Positions 10,303-19,548 of a stretch of 51,430 nt of DNA are shown here, in pieces (positions within the stretch are counted from its first letter, which is position 1; each line of letters opens with the position of its first letter). A model generated the notes under the pieces. That model made no database searches. It saw nothing but the letters and a program-made list of their open reading frames with translations, and was not told where the DNA came from. A program made the translations under genes and the position numbers. The stretch comes from an uncultured Pelagibacteraceae bacterium (lineage in GTDB: Bacteria; Pseudomonadota; Alphaproteobacteria; Pelagibacterales; Pelagibacteraceae): the NCBI GenBank assembly GCA_902517175.1, contig CABYBM010000004.1, positions 1 to 51,430 on the forward strand, in the 5' to 3' direction.

Positions 10303-12113
10303 TGAAAAGTACTAATTTCATTGATAACTTGCCTAAAGTTTATGGAATCTATACCGGAGGGTTTATAGGTTTTATAATTTTAATGGCAATTGCAGAACAG
10401 ATGGGTATGACTGCGAAGGCGATCGGTATTGCTTTTGTGGCATTTACTGTATTCATCTATGCATTAATCGGTTGGCTATCACGAACAGCTCAAGCGGATG
10501 CATATTACGTAGCTGGAAGACAAGTACCAACAGTATTCAACGGAATGGCCACGGCAGCAGACTGGATGTCTGGTGCTTCATTCGTTGCAATGGCTGGAGG
10601 TATTTACTTTAAAGGTTACGGTTATATGGCTCTACTTGTAGGTTGGACTGGTGGTTACGTGTTAGTTGCATCTTTATTAGCACCGTACTTAAGAAAATTT
10701 GGCTGTTACACAGTTCCAGATTTTATAGGTACAAGATACGGTGGTAATTTAGCTAGGTTTAGTGCGGTAGTGGTTTTAACCGTTGCTTCGTTTACTTATG
10801 TAACAGCACAAATTAACGCTACAGGTACTATTGCATCTGTTGCACTTGATATCCCGTTCCAATACGCAGTTTATATTGGACTAATAAGTATCTTATTATG
10901 TTCAATGTTAGGTGGTATGAGAGGGGTAACTTGGACACAGGTTGCACAATATATTGTACTAATTATAGCATACTTACTTCCAGTATTCTGGATCAGTAAC
11001 AAAATAGGTGCGGGTTTCTTCCCTCACTTTATGTTAGCTGATGAAGTAGCTAGAATTGGAGAGTTAGAATCACAGTTTGGGTTTGTTAAAAATTCAGCTG
11101 CTGATCTAGCAACAGTACCTAAAGGGTTAGCAGGAATAACTAAAGCTCACTCTGCAGTTAACGCAACGCCTTGGGCATTTATTTCATTAGCATTGGCGAT
11201 GATGATGGGAACAGCATCATTACCTCACGTGATGATGAGATACTTTACGACACCAAGTGTAAAAGCAGCTAGAAAATCAGTAGGTTGGTCACTATTCTTT
11301 ATCTTCCTACTTTATTCTTCTGCTCCAATGTTAGCTACACTATCTAAATTATCTTTATTGGATCCAAATTTATCTACGGGTATTATTGGTAAATCAATAA
11401 CAGATGTTCAAGCGATAGATTGGTATCAAAACTGGAATGCAGCAAACCTAATGTTTGTCAGCGACTTTAACGGAAATGGAACTGTTGAATTAAACGAGTT
11501 CTTCATGGGTGGTAAAGCCGTTGTATTAGCAACACCAGAGATAGCTGGATTACCTTACGTAATCTCAGGTCTGGTTGCCGCTGGAGGTATGGCAGCTGCC
11601 ATGTCAACAGCTGATGGTTTGATCTTAGCAATTGCAAACGCTATATCACATGATGTTTACTATAAGATCATTGATCCAAAAGCGGAAACTGCAAAACGAC
11701 TAGTTGTTGCAAGGGTATTACTTGTAGTAATTGGTTTTGCTGGAGCAACGATTGCAGCAATGGAGATCCAAGGTATCTTAGGTTCGGTTATCTGGGCATT
11801 TGACTTTGCGATGTCAGGATTGTTCTTCCCACTTGTACTTGGTGTATGGTGGAAGAGAGCTAACAGACAAGGTGCTATTGCTGGTATGTTAGGAGGTCTA
11901 GCTGCTGGTACTTGGTACTTAGTTTGGGTACGAACTGGTGGAAGTGGATTCCTAGGAATTACTCAATTAACATTTGGTATCTTCGGATCAGCTGTTAGTT
12001 TGGTTGCAATGGTGGTTGTGAGTTTAATGACTCAAGAGCCAGATAAAGCAACTCAAAAAATGGTTGATGAAGTACGTGTACCAAGTGGTAAAACAATTCT
12101 TGGAAAACAGTAA
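10302..12113 (+). CDS. Sodium:solute symporter family protein (acetate/ActP-like, VC_2705-type)
   Basis: 603 aa multi-TM; 'ADAYYVAGRQVPTVFNGMATAADWMSGASF', 'ATPEIAGLPYVISGLVAAGGMAAAMSTADGLILAIANAISHD'. Confidence 0.92.
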   Translation: MKSTNFIDNLPKVYGIYTGGFIGFIILMAIAEQMGMTAKAIGIAFVAFTVFIYALIGWLSRTAQADAYYVAGRQVPTVFNGMATAADWMSGASFVAMAGGIYFKGYGYMALLVGWTGGYVLVASLLAPYLRKFGCYTVPDFIGTRYGGNLARFSAVVVLTVASFTYVTAQINATGTIASVALDIPFQYAVYIGLISILLCSMLGGMRGVTWTQVAQYIVLIIAYLLPVFWISNKIGAGFFPHFMLADEVARIGELESQFGFVKNSAADLATVPKGLAGITKAHSAVNATPWAFISLALAMMMGTASLPHVMMRYFTTPSVKAARKSVGWSLFFIFLLYSSAPMLATLSKLSLLDPNLSTGIIGKSITDVQAIDWYQNWNAANLMFVSDFNGNGTVELNEFFMGGKAVVLATPEIAGLPYVISGLVAAGGMAAAMSTADGLILAIANAISHDVYYKIIDPKAETAKRLVVARVLLVVIGFAGATIAAMEIQGILGSVIWAFDFAMSGLFFPLVLGVWWKRANRQGAIAGMLGGLAAGTWYLVWVRTGGSGFLGITQLTFGIFGSAVSLVAMVVVSLMTQEPDKATQKMVDEVRVPSGKTILGKQ

Positions 12114-12124
12114 ATAAACTTTAT

Positions 12125-12159
12125 AAGGGGCGATTAATTTCGCCCCTTTTCTTTTTTTT
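12125..12159 (+). terminator. Rho-independent terminator of symporter operon
   Basis: aaGGGGCGattaattTCGCCCCtt hairpin followed by T-rich tract. Confidence 0.88.
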
Positions 12160-12181
12160 CATTTTCAAATATAAATCTTAA

Positions 12182-12538
12182 ATGTCAGCGAACTTTCATC
12201 CGTTCATATATGTTATTGATTATTTTTTTGGGATAATCATGTGGACATTAATCGGTCGAGTTGCAATGAACATTTTTCAAAGAGAAGACTCTCAATTTTT
12301 TTTTATGAGAGTATTTGTTAAATATACAAATCCTTTAATCAGATTATTTAAACCAATTACCCCATCATTTATTATTGGGCCTTTGGTACCCTTATATGTG
12401 GCTTGGTTTTTTTATATGATTAGATTTTATTTAATGCCTTGGATCTTGGGCTATTCTGTTATGGGTATGCTGTCATTTCCTCTTGAAAGTGAAATATCGA
12501 GACAAATTTATCAATTTTTTGATTCAATTAAATTTTAA
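12182..12538 (+). CDS. Hypothetical membrane protein
   Basis: 118 aa with hydrophobic helices and 'YTNPLIRLFKPITPSFI'; weak YggT-like resemblance only. Confidence 0.6.
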   Translation: MSANFHPFIYVIDYFFGIIMWTLIGRVAMNIFQREDSQFFFMRVFVKYTNPLIRLFKPITPSFIIGPLVPLYVAWFFYMIRFYLMPWILGYSVMGMLSFPLESEISRQIYQFFDSIKF

Positions 12539-12566
12539 AAATTGATACTAGTAATTCTAGTTATCA

Positions 12567-13226
12567 ATGAAAAATATACAAATTTCACCCTCTATTTTAT
12601 CTGCCGATTTTAGTCAATTAGGTGCTGAAATTAAAAGATTAGAAGAAGGTGGTGCAGACATGATCCATGTGGATGTCATGGATGGTCATTTTGTTCCAAA
12701 TTTAACTATTGGTCCCCCTGTTATTAAAGCTCTAAGAAAACATTGCTCTTTAAAGTTTGATGTACACTTGATGATTTCACCGGTGCATAAATATATAGAG
12801 GCATATGCAAATGCTGGAGCAGATATCATTACAATTCACCCAGAAGCTACAGAAAACTTATTAGATTCAATAAAAACGATAAAAAATTTTAAAAAAAAGG
12901 TTGGGGTTTCTCTTAATCCAGAGTCAAAAATTGAACTAATTACTGAATTTTTAGATCAAATAGATTTAGTTTTAATCATGAGTGTTAATCCAGGTTTTGG
13001 GGGTCAAAAATTTATGCCAGAGGTTCTAGATAAAATTAAACAACTTAAAAAAATTCAACAAGAAAAAAGTTTAAACTTTGATATTGAGATAGATGGTGGA
13101 ATAAATTTTGAAAATTGTAAAATTGCTATTGATGCTGGAGCAAATATACTTGTTTCGGGCACAACCGTATTCAAAAGTAATGATGGAGATATAAAAAAGA
13201 ATATTGATTTATTAAAACTAAAATAA
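12567..13226 (+). CDS. rpe: Ribulose-phosphate 3-epimerase
   Basis: 'ISPSILSADFSQLGAEIKRLEEGGADMIHVDVMDGHFVPNLTIGP', 'MSVNPGFGGQKFMP', 'DGGIN'. Confidence 0.97.
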   Translation: MKNIQISPSILSADFSQLGAEIKRLEEGGADMIHVDVMDGHFVPNLTIGPPVIKALRKHCSLKFDVHLMISPVHKYIEAYANAGADIITIHPEATENLLDSIKTIKNFKKKVGVSLNPESKIELITEFLDQIDLVLIMSVNPGFGGQKFMPEVLDKIKQLKKIQQEKSLNFDIEIDGGINFENCKIAIDAGANILVSGTTVFKSNDGDIKKNIDLLKLK

Positions 13227-13230
13227 GTTA

Positions 13231-14856
13231 ATGATTAATGTAAATTCCTTAGGTTTTTTAAGCCAGTTTTGCTTTGGTTTAAAAGATAATTTTAAAAAAA
13301 TTTATCAAAATTCTAATTTTTACGAAAAAAAAATTTCAAAAACTTTCAAAAATAATTTTCAGTATAAGCCAAGCCCTTACCTTCTCTCTTCAATTATAAA
13401 ATATCAAAATAAAAAATACCGAATTGAAGATTTTGCTGTTGATTCTATATGGCAAAACAAAATGAGCACAAAAGATTATGAAAAATTAAATAATTTTTTT
13501 TGGTTTTTTAGTCTGGATTTAAAATCTTCGAAAGAAACTACTCAATCAGTCATTAAAAATTGGGTAAAAAAGAATAGCAAATACAACAAAGATAGTTGGG
13601 AATTTGATATAACCTCAAAAAGAATAATTGCGTGGCTATCAAATCACCAACTCACCTATCAAGATAGCAACAAAGAATATCGTTTAATGTTTGATCATAT
13701 GATACAAAAACAAACTAACCATTTATTAAGTGAAATAAAATCCTCGAATGAATTTGAAAATAAATTAATTGGGTGTTCTGCAATAATTTTAACTGGTTTA
13801 GCTTATAAAAATGAAAAAAACTATCTTGAAAATGGATTAAGTATTTTAAAAAATATAATTAAATCCTCAATTGATAATCAGGGCTTTACAAAATCAAGAA
13901 ATATTAATCAATTAGTCTTTTACCTTAAATACTTCATCATCATAAGAGAGTGGTACAAAGAGTCTCAAAATATCATTCCAGAATATATAGATCAAACAAT
14001 ATTTTATTTAGGCTCAAGTTATTCATTTATATGGAAAAATATTGGTTCTGATGTTTTCTTTAACGGTAATTATCATTCGACCAATAATGATTTTGATCAG
14101 TATTTAAAGAGATTTGGTTATACTTTTAAAAATGATGAGAATGAGCTTGGTGGATATGCCATTTTGAAAAATAAAAAAATGGTTTTAGCGATGGATGTTG
14201 GTTCTAGTCCAAGCAAAGACTTTTCTAAAGATTATCAATACGGTGCTCTTTCCTTTGAAATATTTTCAAATCAGAAAAAATTGATAACCAATTCAGGATA
14301 TTTTTCAGATAAAAAAAACAAATTAAATAAACTCTGTAGAAGTACCGCTCTTCATAGTACTTTGGTTGTAGAGGATTTTTCTTCCTGCTCTTCCATAAGA
14401 GTTAAAAATAATATTCTGATTAATAAAGGACTAAAAGTAACAAAAAAGAACATTGTGTTTAAAAAAAATTACTGGAAAATAACAGGATCACATGATGGAT
14501 ATTTTAAAAAGTTTGGTGTAATTCATGAAAGAGAGGTTGAGTTTCATCCAGAACAAAACAAGTTTATTGGGAATGATAAAATATTAAGAAAAAACCTCAA
14601 TAAGAAGATAAAGTTTGATATTAGATTTCATCTAGATCCAAATGTAAAAGTGATGAAAACTCAAGACAATAAATCTATACTTATAGAACTAGAAGACGAA
14701 GGTTGGAAATTCAGTTGTCATAATTTGGATATAAACATTGATAATAGCCTATATTTCGGTAATAAAAATTCATACAAAGATAATCAAAATATTTTTATTT
14801 CTGGAATGAATAAAGAAAATAAGCAAATTATTAAATGGGAAATAATTAAGTTATAA
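13231..14856 (+). CDS. Heparinase II/III family protein
   Basis: 541 aa; 'FFNGNYHSTNNDFDQYLKRFGYTF', 'HSTLVVEDFSS', 'GSHDGYFKKFGVIHEREVEF'; located between rpe and purH as in many alphaproteobacteria. Confidence 0.85.
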   Translation: MINVNSLGFLSQFCFGLKDNFKKIYQNSNFYEKKISKTFKNNFQYKPSPYLLSSIIKYQNKKYRIEDFAVDSIWQNKMSTKDYEKLNNFFWFFSLDLKSSKETTQSVIKNWVKKNSKYNKDSWEFDITSKRIIAWLSNHQLTYQDSNKEYRLMFDHMIQKQTNHLLSEIKSSNEFENKLIGCSAIILTGLAYKNEKNYLENGLSILKNIIKSSIDNQGFTKSRNINQLVFYLKYFIIIREWYKESQNIIPEYIDQTIFYLGSSYSFIWKNIGSDVFFNGNYHSTNNDFDQYLKRFGYTFKNDENELGGYAILKNKKMVLAMDVGSSPSKDFSKDYQYGALSFEIFSNQKKLITNSGYFSDKKNKLNKLCRSTALHSTLVVEDFSSCSSIRVKNNILINKGLKVTKKNIVFKKNYWKITGSHDGYFKKFGVIHEREVEFHPEQNKFIGNDKILRKNLNKKIKFDIRFHLDPNVKVMKTQDNKSILIELEDEGWKFSCHNLDINIDNSLYFGNKNSYKDNQNIFISGMNKENKQIIKWEIIKL

Positions 14857-16391
14857 TGAAAAAAATAAAAACAGCTTTAATTTCTGTGTCAGATAAAAAA
14901 AATCTAAAACCTCTTTTAAAGGTACTAAAAAAAAATAAAATAAAAATTATTAGTTCTGGTGGTACCTCTAGAGAAATTAAAAAATTAAAATTCAATTGTA
15001 TTGAAGTTTCAAAATTTACTAATTCACCAGAAATTTTAGATGGAAGAGTTAAAACACTTCACCCTAAAATACATGCTGGAATTTTAAACAAAAGAAATAA
15101 TAAGTTGCACTTAAAAGATTTAAAAATTAATAATTTTGAAAATATAGATTTAGTTGTCATTAATTTCTATCCATTTGAAAATACTTTAAGAAAAACCACT
15201 AATCACAGCAAAATAATTGAAAATATTGATGTGGGTGGGCCAACGATGGTAAGGTCAGCAGCCAAAAATTACAAGGATGTAACAGTAATTACTTCATCAG
15301 ATCAATACAATGAATTAATAAATCAATTAAATAAATATAAAGGATCTACATCTCTGAATTTTAGGGAAAGACTATCAAGAGTTGCTTTTACTGAAACAGC
15401 TTACTATGACTCCGTAATTTCGGATTATTTTAACAAAATTACTCATACAAATTTTCCAAAAAAAAAAGTTTTTCATGGAAATTTAATTGAGAAACTAAGG
15501 TATGGTGAAAATCCTCACCAAGAAAGTGGGATCTATTCAAAAAATTCAAAAATGGATATCAAACAAATCCATGGAAAACAACTTAGCTATAATAATTATA
15601 ATGATATTTTTGCAGCACTAACAATTTCAAAATCATTACCAAAAAATACTGGAACAGTAATTGTTAAACATGCAAATCCCTGCGGTGTATCGATTAAAAA
15701 AAACCATCTTGAAAGCTACAAAGCTGCATTTGCATGTGACCCGGTTAGCGCATTTGGAGGAATAGTTTCATGTAATTTTAAAATAAGCAAAGCTTTAGCA
15801 ATTGAATTAAATAAACTATTTCTTGAAGTAATTATTGCTAATAATTTTGACCGTAATGCTTTAGAAATATTAAAAAAAAAGAAAAATTTAAGATTAATAG
15901 ATGCTTCAGGTTACTCAATAAATAATATTTTTAAACATGTATCAGCTAATAATGAAATATTAATTCAATCAGAAGATTTTAAAAAATTCACTACAAATGA
16001 TTTTAAAATTGTTTCAAAACGGAAACCAAGTACAGAAGAAATGAGAAATTTAATTTTTGCATTTAATGTATGTCGATATGTTAAATCAAATGCAATAGTT
16101 CTTGCTGCAAAAGGAACAACCGCTGGTATTGGATCTGGACAACCAAGTCGTCTAGATAGTTGTAAAATGGCGATTGACAAAATGAAGAAATTTTCAAATA
16201 TAAATGAAAATTTAGTAGCAGCCTCGGATGCATTTTTTCCATTTGTTGACGGTATAGAGCAATTGGTACAATCTGGAATTCAGGCGGTGATCCAACCATC
16301 AGGATCAATAAGAGATAAAGAGATAATTAGATTTGCAAACCAAACAGATACAGTTTTAGTTTTTTCAAACACCAGACACTTTAGACATTAG
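14856..16391 (+). CDS. purH: Bifunctional AICAR formyltransferase / IMP cyclohydrolase
   Basis: 'ALISVSDKKNLKPLLK', 'DGRVKTLHPKIHAGIL', 'VKHANPCGVSI', 'DPVSAFGGIVS'. Confidence 0.97.
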   Translation: MKKIKTALISVSDKKNLKPLLKVLKKNKIKIISSGGTSREIKKLKFNCIEVSKFTNSPEILDGRVKTLHPKIHAGILNKRNNKLHLKDLKINNFENIDLVVINFYPFENTLRKTTNHSKIIENIDVGGPTMVRSAAKNYKDVTVITSSDQYNELINQLNKYKGSTSLNFRERLSRVAFTETAYYDSVISDYFNKITHTNFPKKKVFHGNLIEKLRYGENPHQESGIYSKNSKMDIKQIHGKQLSYNNYNDIFAALTISKSLPKNTGTVIVKHANPCGVSIKKNHLESYKAAFACDPVSAFGGIVSCNFKISKALAIELNKLFLEVIIANNFDRNALEILKKKKNLRLIDASGYSINNIFKHVSANNEILIQSEDFKKFTTNDFKIVSKRKPSTEEMRNLIFAFNVCRYVKSNAIVLAAKGTTAGIGSGQPSRLDSCKMAIDKMKKFSNINENLVAASDAFFPFVDGIEQLVQSGIQAVIQPSGSIRDKEIIRFANQTDTVLVFSNTRHFRH

Positions 16392-16725
16392 TTATTTTAT
16401 CTATTTTTGCTGCTAAGATAAAATCATTCTCAGAAAGTCCTTTTATTGCATGAGTAGTAACTCTTACTTCGGCGTAGCCCCAACCAAATAAAATGTCAGG
16501 ATGATGACCTTCTTCTTCAGAAATTTTTCCAACTTCATTTACAAATACTTGACTTTTTAAAAAATTTTTAAACTTGAATTTTTTGGATAAGAAAAATATT
16601 TCTTCTTCACCTTTTGTAATATCCCATCCATCTACTTTCTTTTGGTATTTATGAATTTCAGATATATCAAACGGTAAAACTCCGCCCTCGCATGGCATAC
16701 ATTTTTTTTCTGTTAAATCACTCAT
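16381..16725 (-). CDS. phhB: Pterin-4a-carbinolamine dehydratase
   Basis: 'NEVGKISEEEGHHPDILFGWGYAEVRVTTHAIKGLSENDFILAAKID'. Confidence 0.9.
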   Translation of the reverse strand: MSDLTEKKCMPCEGGVLPFDISEIHKYQKKVDGWDITKGEEEIFFLSKKFKFKNFLKSQVFVNEVGKISEEEGHHPDILFGWGYAEVRVTTHAIKGLSENDFILAAKIDKITNV

Positions 16726-17632
16726 TACAAAGGAAGTCCTCTAAGGTTTTTGATGAATTTTTAATAAGATAAAAATTTCCAATAGTTTGATGCCTTTTTT
16801 GTAAATTATTTATTTTACTCAAAATATTATCTAAATTTTTTTTATTATTATTTGTGTCATATATAGAATAATTATATCTTATTAGAAAATTTTTTAAATA
16901 TTCAATATTGTCCTCTTTTCCAAAAATATATTTTGAAAACTCTATTATTATTAACGGTGAATAATTCTTAACAAGCTCTAATGAGCCTTGTATTGCACTC
17001 ATTTCGTTTCCCTCGATATCTAGTTTAATGATAATTTTATAGTTTTCTAAATCATGATTTTTGACAAGGGTATCAATCTTGACTGTACTGATAATGCTTA
17101 CTTCTCGAGATTTGTAATTTTGATGCGTTATGGAACTTTCCCAATCTTTTTCGCTTTCATTAAAAGTAATTGTTTTATTGTCACTGTCAGATACTGCCTT
17201 ATTTAAAGAAAGTATATTAGTAAATTTATTTAAATCTAAGTTTTTATTAAACTCCACAAGAGTATTTTTTGATGCTTCAACTGAAATAATTTTATTTTCC
17301 TCGGAAAGAGAAGCTACATAAAATGAGTAAAAACCATAATTAGATCCGCAATCCAAAAAAAAAATCTTATTTTTTTTACTTAATTTGTTAATTGTATTTA
17401 ACTCGTGATAATCACCAAATTCACATTTTTTAAGTAAAAAATAAGAAGTTTTATTTTTATTTATGCTTCCGTAAATTCTAAAATTATTGATATTCAAAAT
17501 TATATCGTTAATTAAAAAACTTCTTACAACTCTAAATAAGAAGTAATAAAATAAATTATTTTTTAAAGTACTTATATTTTTATTGTTTAAGTATTTTTGA
17601 AAAATAGAAGTTATAAATTTTGATTTAATCAC
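16718..17632 (-). CDS. FkbM family methyltransferase
   Basis: 'FFLDCGSNYGFYSFYVASLSEENKIISVEAS', 'VKIDTLV', 'IIIKLDIEGNEMSAIQGS'. Confidence 0.88.
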   Translation of the reverse strand: MIKSKFITSIFQKYLNNKNISTLKNNLFYYFLFRVVRSFLINDIILNINNFRIYGSINKNKTSYFLLKKCEFGDYHELNTINKLSKKNKIFFLDCGSNYGFYSFYVASLSEENKIISVEASKNTLVEFNKNLDLNKFTNILSLNKAVSDSDNKTITFNESEKDWESSITHQNYKSREVSIISTVKIDTLVKNHDLENYKIIIKLDIEGNEMSAIQGSLELVKNYSPLIIIEFSKYIFGKEDNIEYLKNFLIRYNYSIYDTNNNKKNLDNILSKINNLQKRHQTIGNFYLIKNSSKTLEDFLCNE

Positions 17633-17639
17633 TTTAAAA

Positions 17640-17714
17640 TGGAGCGGGCAAAGGGGGTCGAACCCTCGACCTTCTCGTTGGCAACGAGACGCTCTACCAC
17701 TGAGCTATGCCCGC
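17640..17714 (-). tRNA. tRNA-Gly (GCC), CCA encoded
   Basis: Cloverleaf on minus strand: GCGGGCA TA GCTC-AGTGGTA-GAGC G TCTCG-TTGCCAA-CGAGA ... GAGGG-TTCGACC-CCCTT TGCCCGC T CCA. Confidence 0.97.
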
Positions 17715-17795
17715 ATAAATTGTTGATATAGTTAAACGTTTTTTTTAATTCAATCAATACAAAATAACAATAGATGTGTTATAATTATATAAAAA

Positions 17796-18440
17796 ATGAA
17801 TAAAGAAGATCTCCCAAATCATATACCAATATTTCCGTTGAGTAATTTTATTATTTTTCCTAAAGCTACTGTACCATTGAATATTTTTGAACCTCGTTAC
17901 ATTGATATGATTAATGACAGTATGAAATCAAATAAGATGATTGGCATGATACAGCCAAAAACTTCAGCGGATAAAAGTAATATTCCTGAACTTCACGAAA
18001 TTGGGTGTTTAGGAAAAATAACAAGTTTTAGAGAAACTGAAGATGGTCGCTATCTAATTGAATTAAAAGGAATCATAAGATTTAAATATATTGCGGAGTT
18101 AAATACTGAGAAGAGGTATAGAGTTCTCAATGTAGATTATGAAAACTTTTACCAAGATTTCAAAAGTGAAAAAGAAAATTTAAAATTTTCTGACCTAGAG
18201 TTAATTTTTAAAGATTTAAAATCATTGTTCGAAAAAAGAGGTTTTATAATTAACTGGAAAGCTTTAGAAAAACAAAGCCTTGATGAAACAATAAATGCCT
18301 TGGCTATGGCATCTCCTTTTTCATTAGAAGAGAAACAAATATTATTAGAGTCAAAGAACTTAGATACTAGAAAAAATAAAATAGCTGAAATTTTAAGCAC
18401 ATACACATATGATGTTTACGATAATACAACAATTCAGTAG
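17796..18440 (+). CDS. LON peptidase substrate-binding (N-terminal) domain protein
   Basis: 'IPIFPLSNFIIFPKATVPLNIFEPRYIDMINDSMKSNKMIGMIQP'; lacks AAA/protease domains. Confidence 0.93.
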   Translation: MNKEDLPNHIPIFPLSNFIIFPKATVPLNIFEPRYIDMINDSMKSNKMIGMIQPKTSADKSNIPELHEIGCLGKITSFRETEDGRYLIELKGIIRFKYIAELNTEKRYRVLNVDYENFYQDFKSEKENLKFSDLELIFKDLKSLFEKRGFIINWKALEKQSLDETINALAMASPFSLEEKQILLESKNLDTRKNKIAEILSTYTYDVYDNTTIQ

Positions 18441-18441
18441 A

Positions 18442-19518
18442 TTAAATAAAAATTCCTTCATCAGCAATTCTTGTGAATAATTTATTTACAGACGAATTTT
18501 TACCTAAAAGATTAACAGATCTACTTAAAAGGTTAGTATTTATTTTTCTTTCAAAATTAAAAAATTCGTGAATAAGATTAATACCATTAGAAAATATTAA
18601 GTTTCTATGTTTTATTTTTTTTTCAAACTCGTAATTTACTGAGCTGTCTATTGGTAAGCCTAAACTATGTTTGTTTAGTATTATTTCTAAAAGTAATTTA
18701 ATATCACGGATAGTCATATTAAAACCTTGTCCAGCAAGAGGATGAATTCTATGTATTAAATCACCAAAAGCTAAAATATGTTGGTGATAATAAGATCTTA
18801 AACTTATAGATTTTAACTCAAAAGAATTTATTTTTTCAATTTTTTGAATTTTATATTTGTAGTTATATTGTTCAATTAGGTTTCTCACATTCTTGAATTT
18901 ATTATTCTTAAGATGATGAAAGGAATATACAACTGATGTTTTTTTTTCAGAAACGGGTAAAAAAGCCAAAGGGCCCATTTTAGTAAAAATTTGAACTGCA
19001 ATATCATTATGTTTTTTTTCATGGCAAATAGTGGTGGTGTAGGCAGTACTATTATATTCTTTTGAAATTTTCCTACTAAAGTATTTTTTTGTTAGTGGAT
19101 TAGTCAAGTCGGTATTAATGACAAGGCTATAATTATCTAAAAAATTTAAATCTTTTGAAAATTTAATTTTTTTAAAATATTTGCTTTTAGACAGATTTTT
19201 CTCTAAGAGATTATAAAGACTTTGATTTCTAATTATGGAAAAAAGTTGTGTACTATTATTCTCAAAGTTGATTAATTTTTCTTTTCTTAAATTATCTGAG
19301 AAAATTTCTATCTTTTTTAATTTCCAAGCTATCTTGTCTATATTAATTATTGAATTATTGAAAAACTCAATATTACTTTTAGAAATACCGATTGTTCTGG
19401 ACTGATCGTATAAATTTGTTTTATTTTGTTGAATAATATCTACGTATATATTTTGATTTACCAAAGCTTTTGCTAAAGTTAAACTTGTTAAGCCAGCACC
19501 TAATATACAAAGTCTCAT
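18442..19518 (-). CDS. FAD-dependent monooxygenase, UbiH/UbiF/COQ6-like
   Basis: Start placed at 19518 (MRLCILGAGLTSLTLAKAL, dinucleotide fold); 'FGDLIHRIHPLAGQGFNMTIRDIKLLLEII' signature. Confidence 0.88.
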   Translation of the reverse strand: MRLCILGAGLTSLTLAKALVNQNIYVDIIQQNKTNLYDQSRTIGISKSNIEFFNNSIINIDKIAWKLKKIEIFSDNLRKEKLINFENNSTQLFSIIRNQSLYNLLEKNLSKSKYFKKIKFSKDLNFLDNYSLVINTDLTNPLTKKYFSRKISKEYNSTAYTTTICHEKKHNDIAVQIFTKMGPLAFLPVSEKKTSVVYSFHHLKNNKFKNVRNLIEQYNYKYKIQKIEKINSFELKSISLRSYYHQHILAFGDLIHRIHPLAGQGFNMTIRDIKLLLEIILNKHSLGLPIDSSVNYEFEKKIKHRNLIFSNGINLIHEFFNFERKINTNLLSRSVNLLGKNSSVNKLFTRIADEGIFI

Positions 19519-19548
19519 ATTATTTTTAATTTTAACAACAAAAATTAG

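Noticed and set aside
16081-16308. Antisense ORFs opposite purH (also 15965-16180)
   Set aside because: Lie entirely within purH, no independent support
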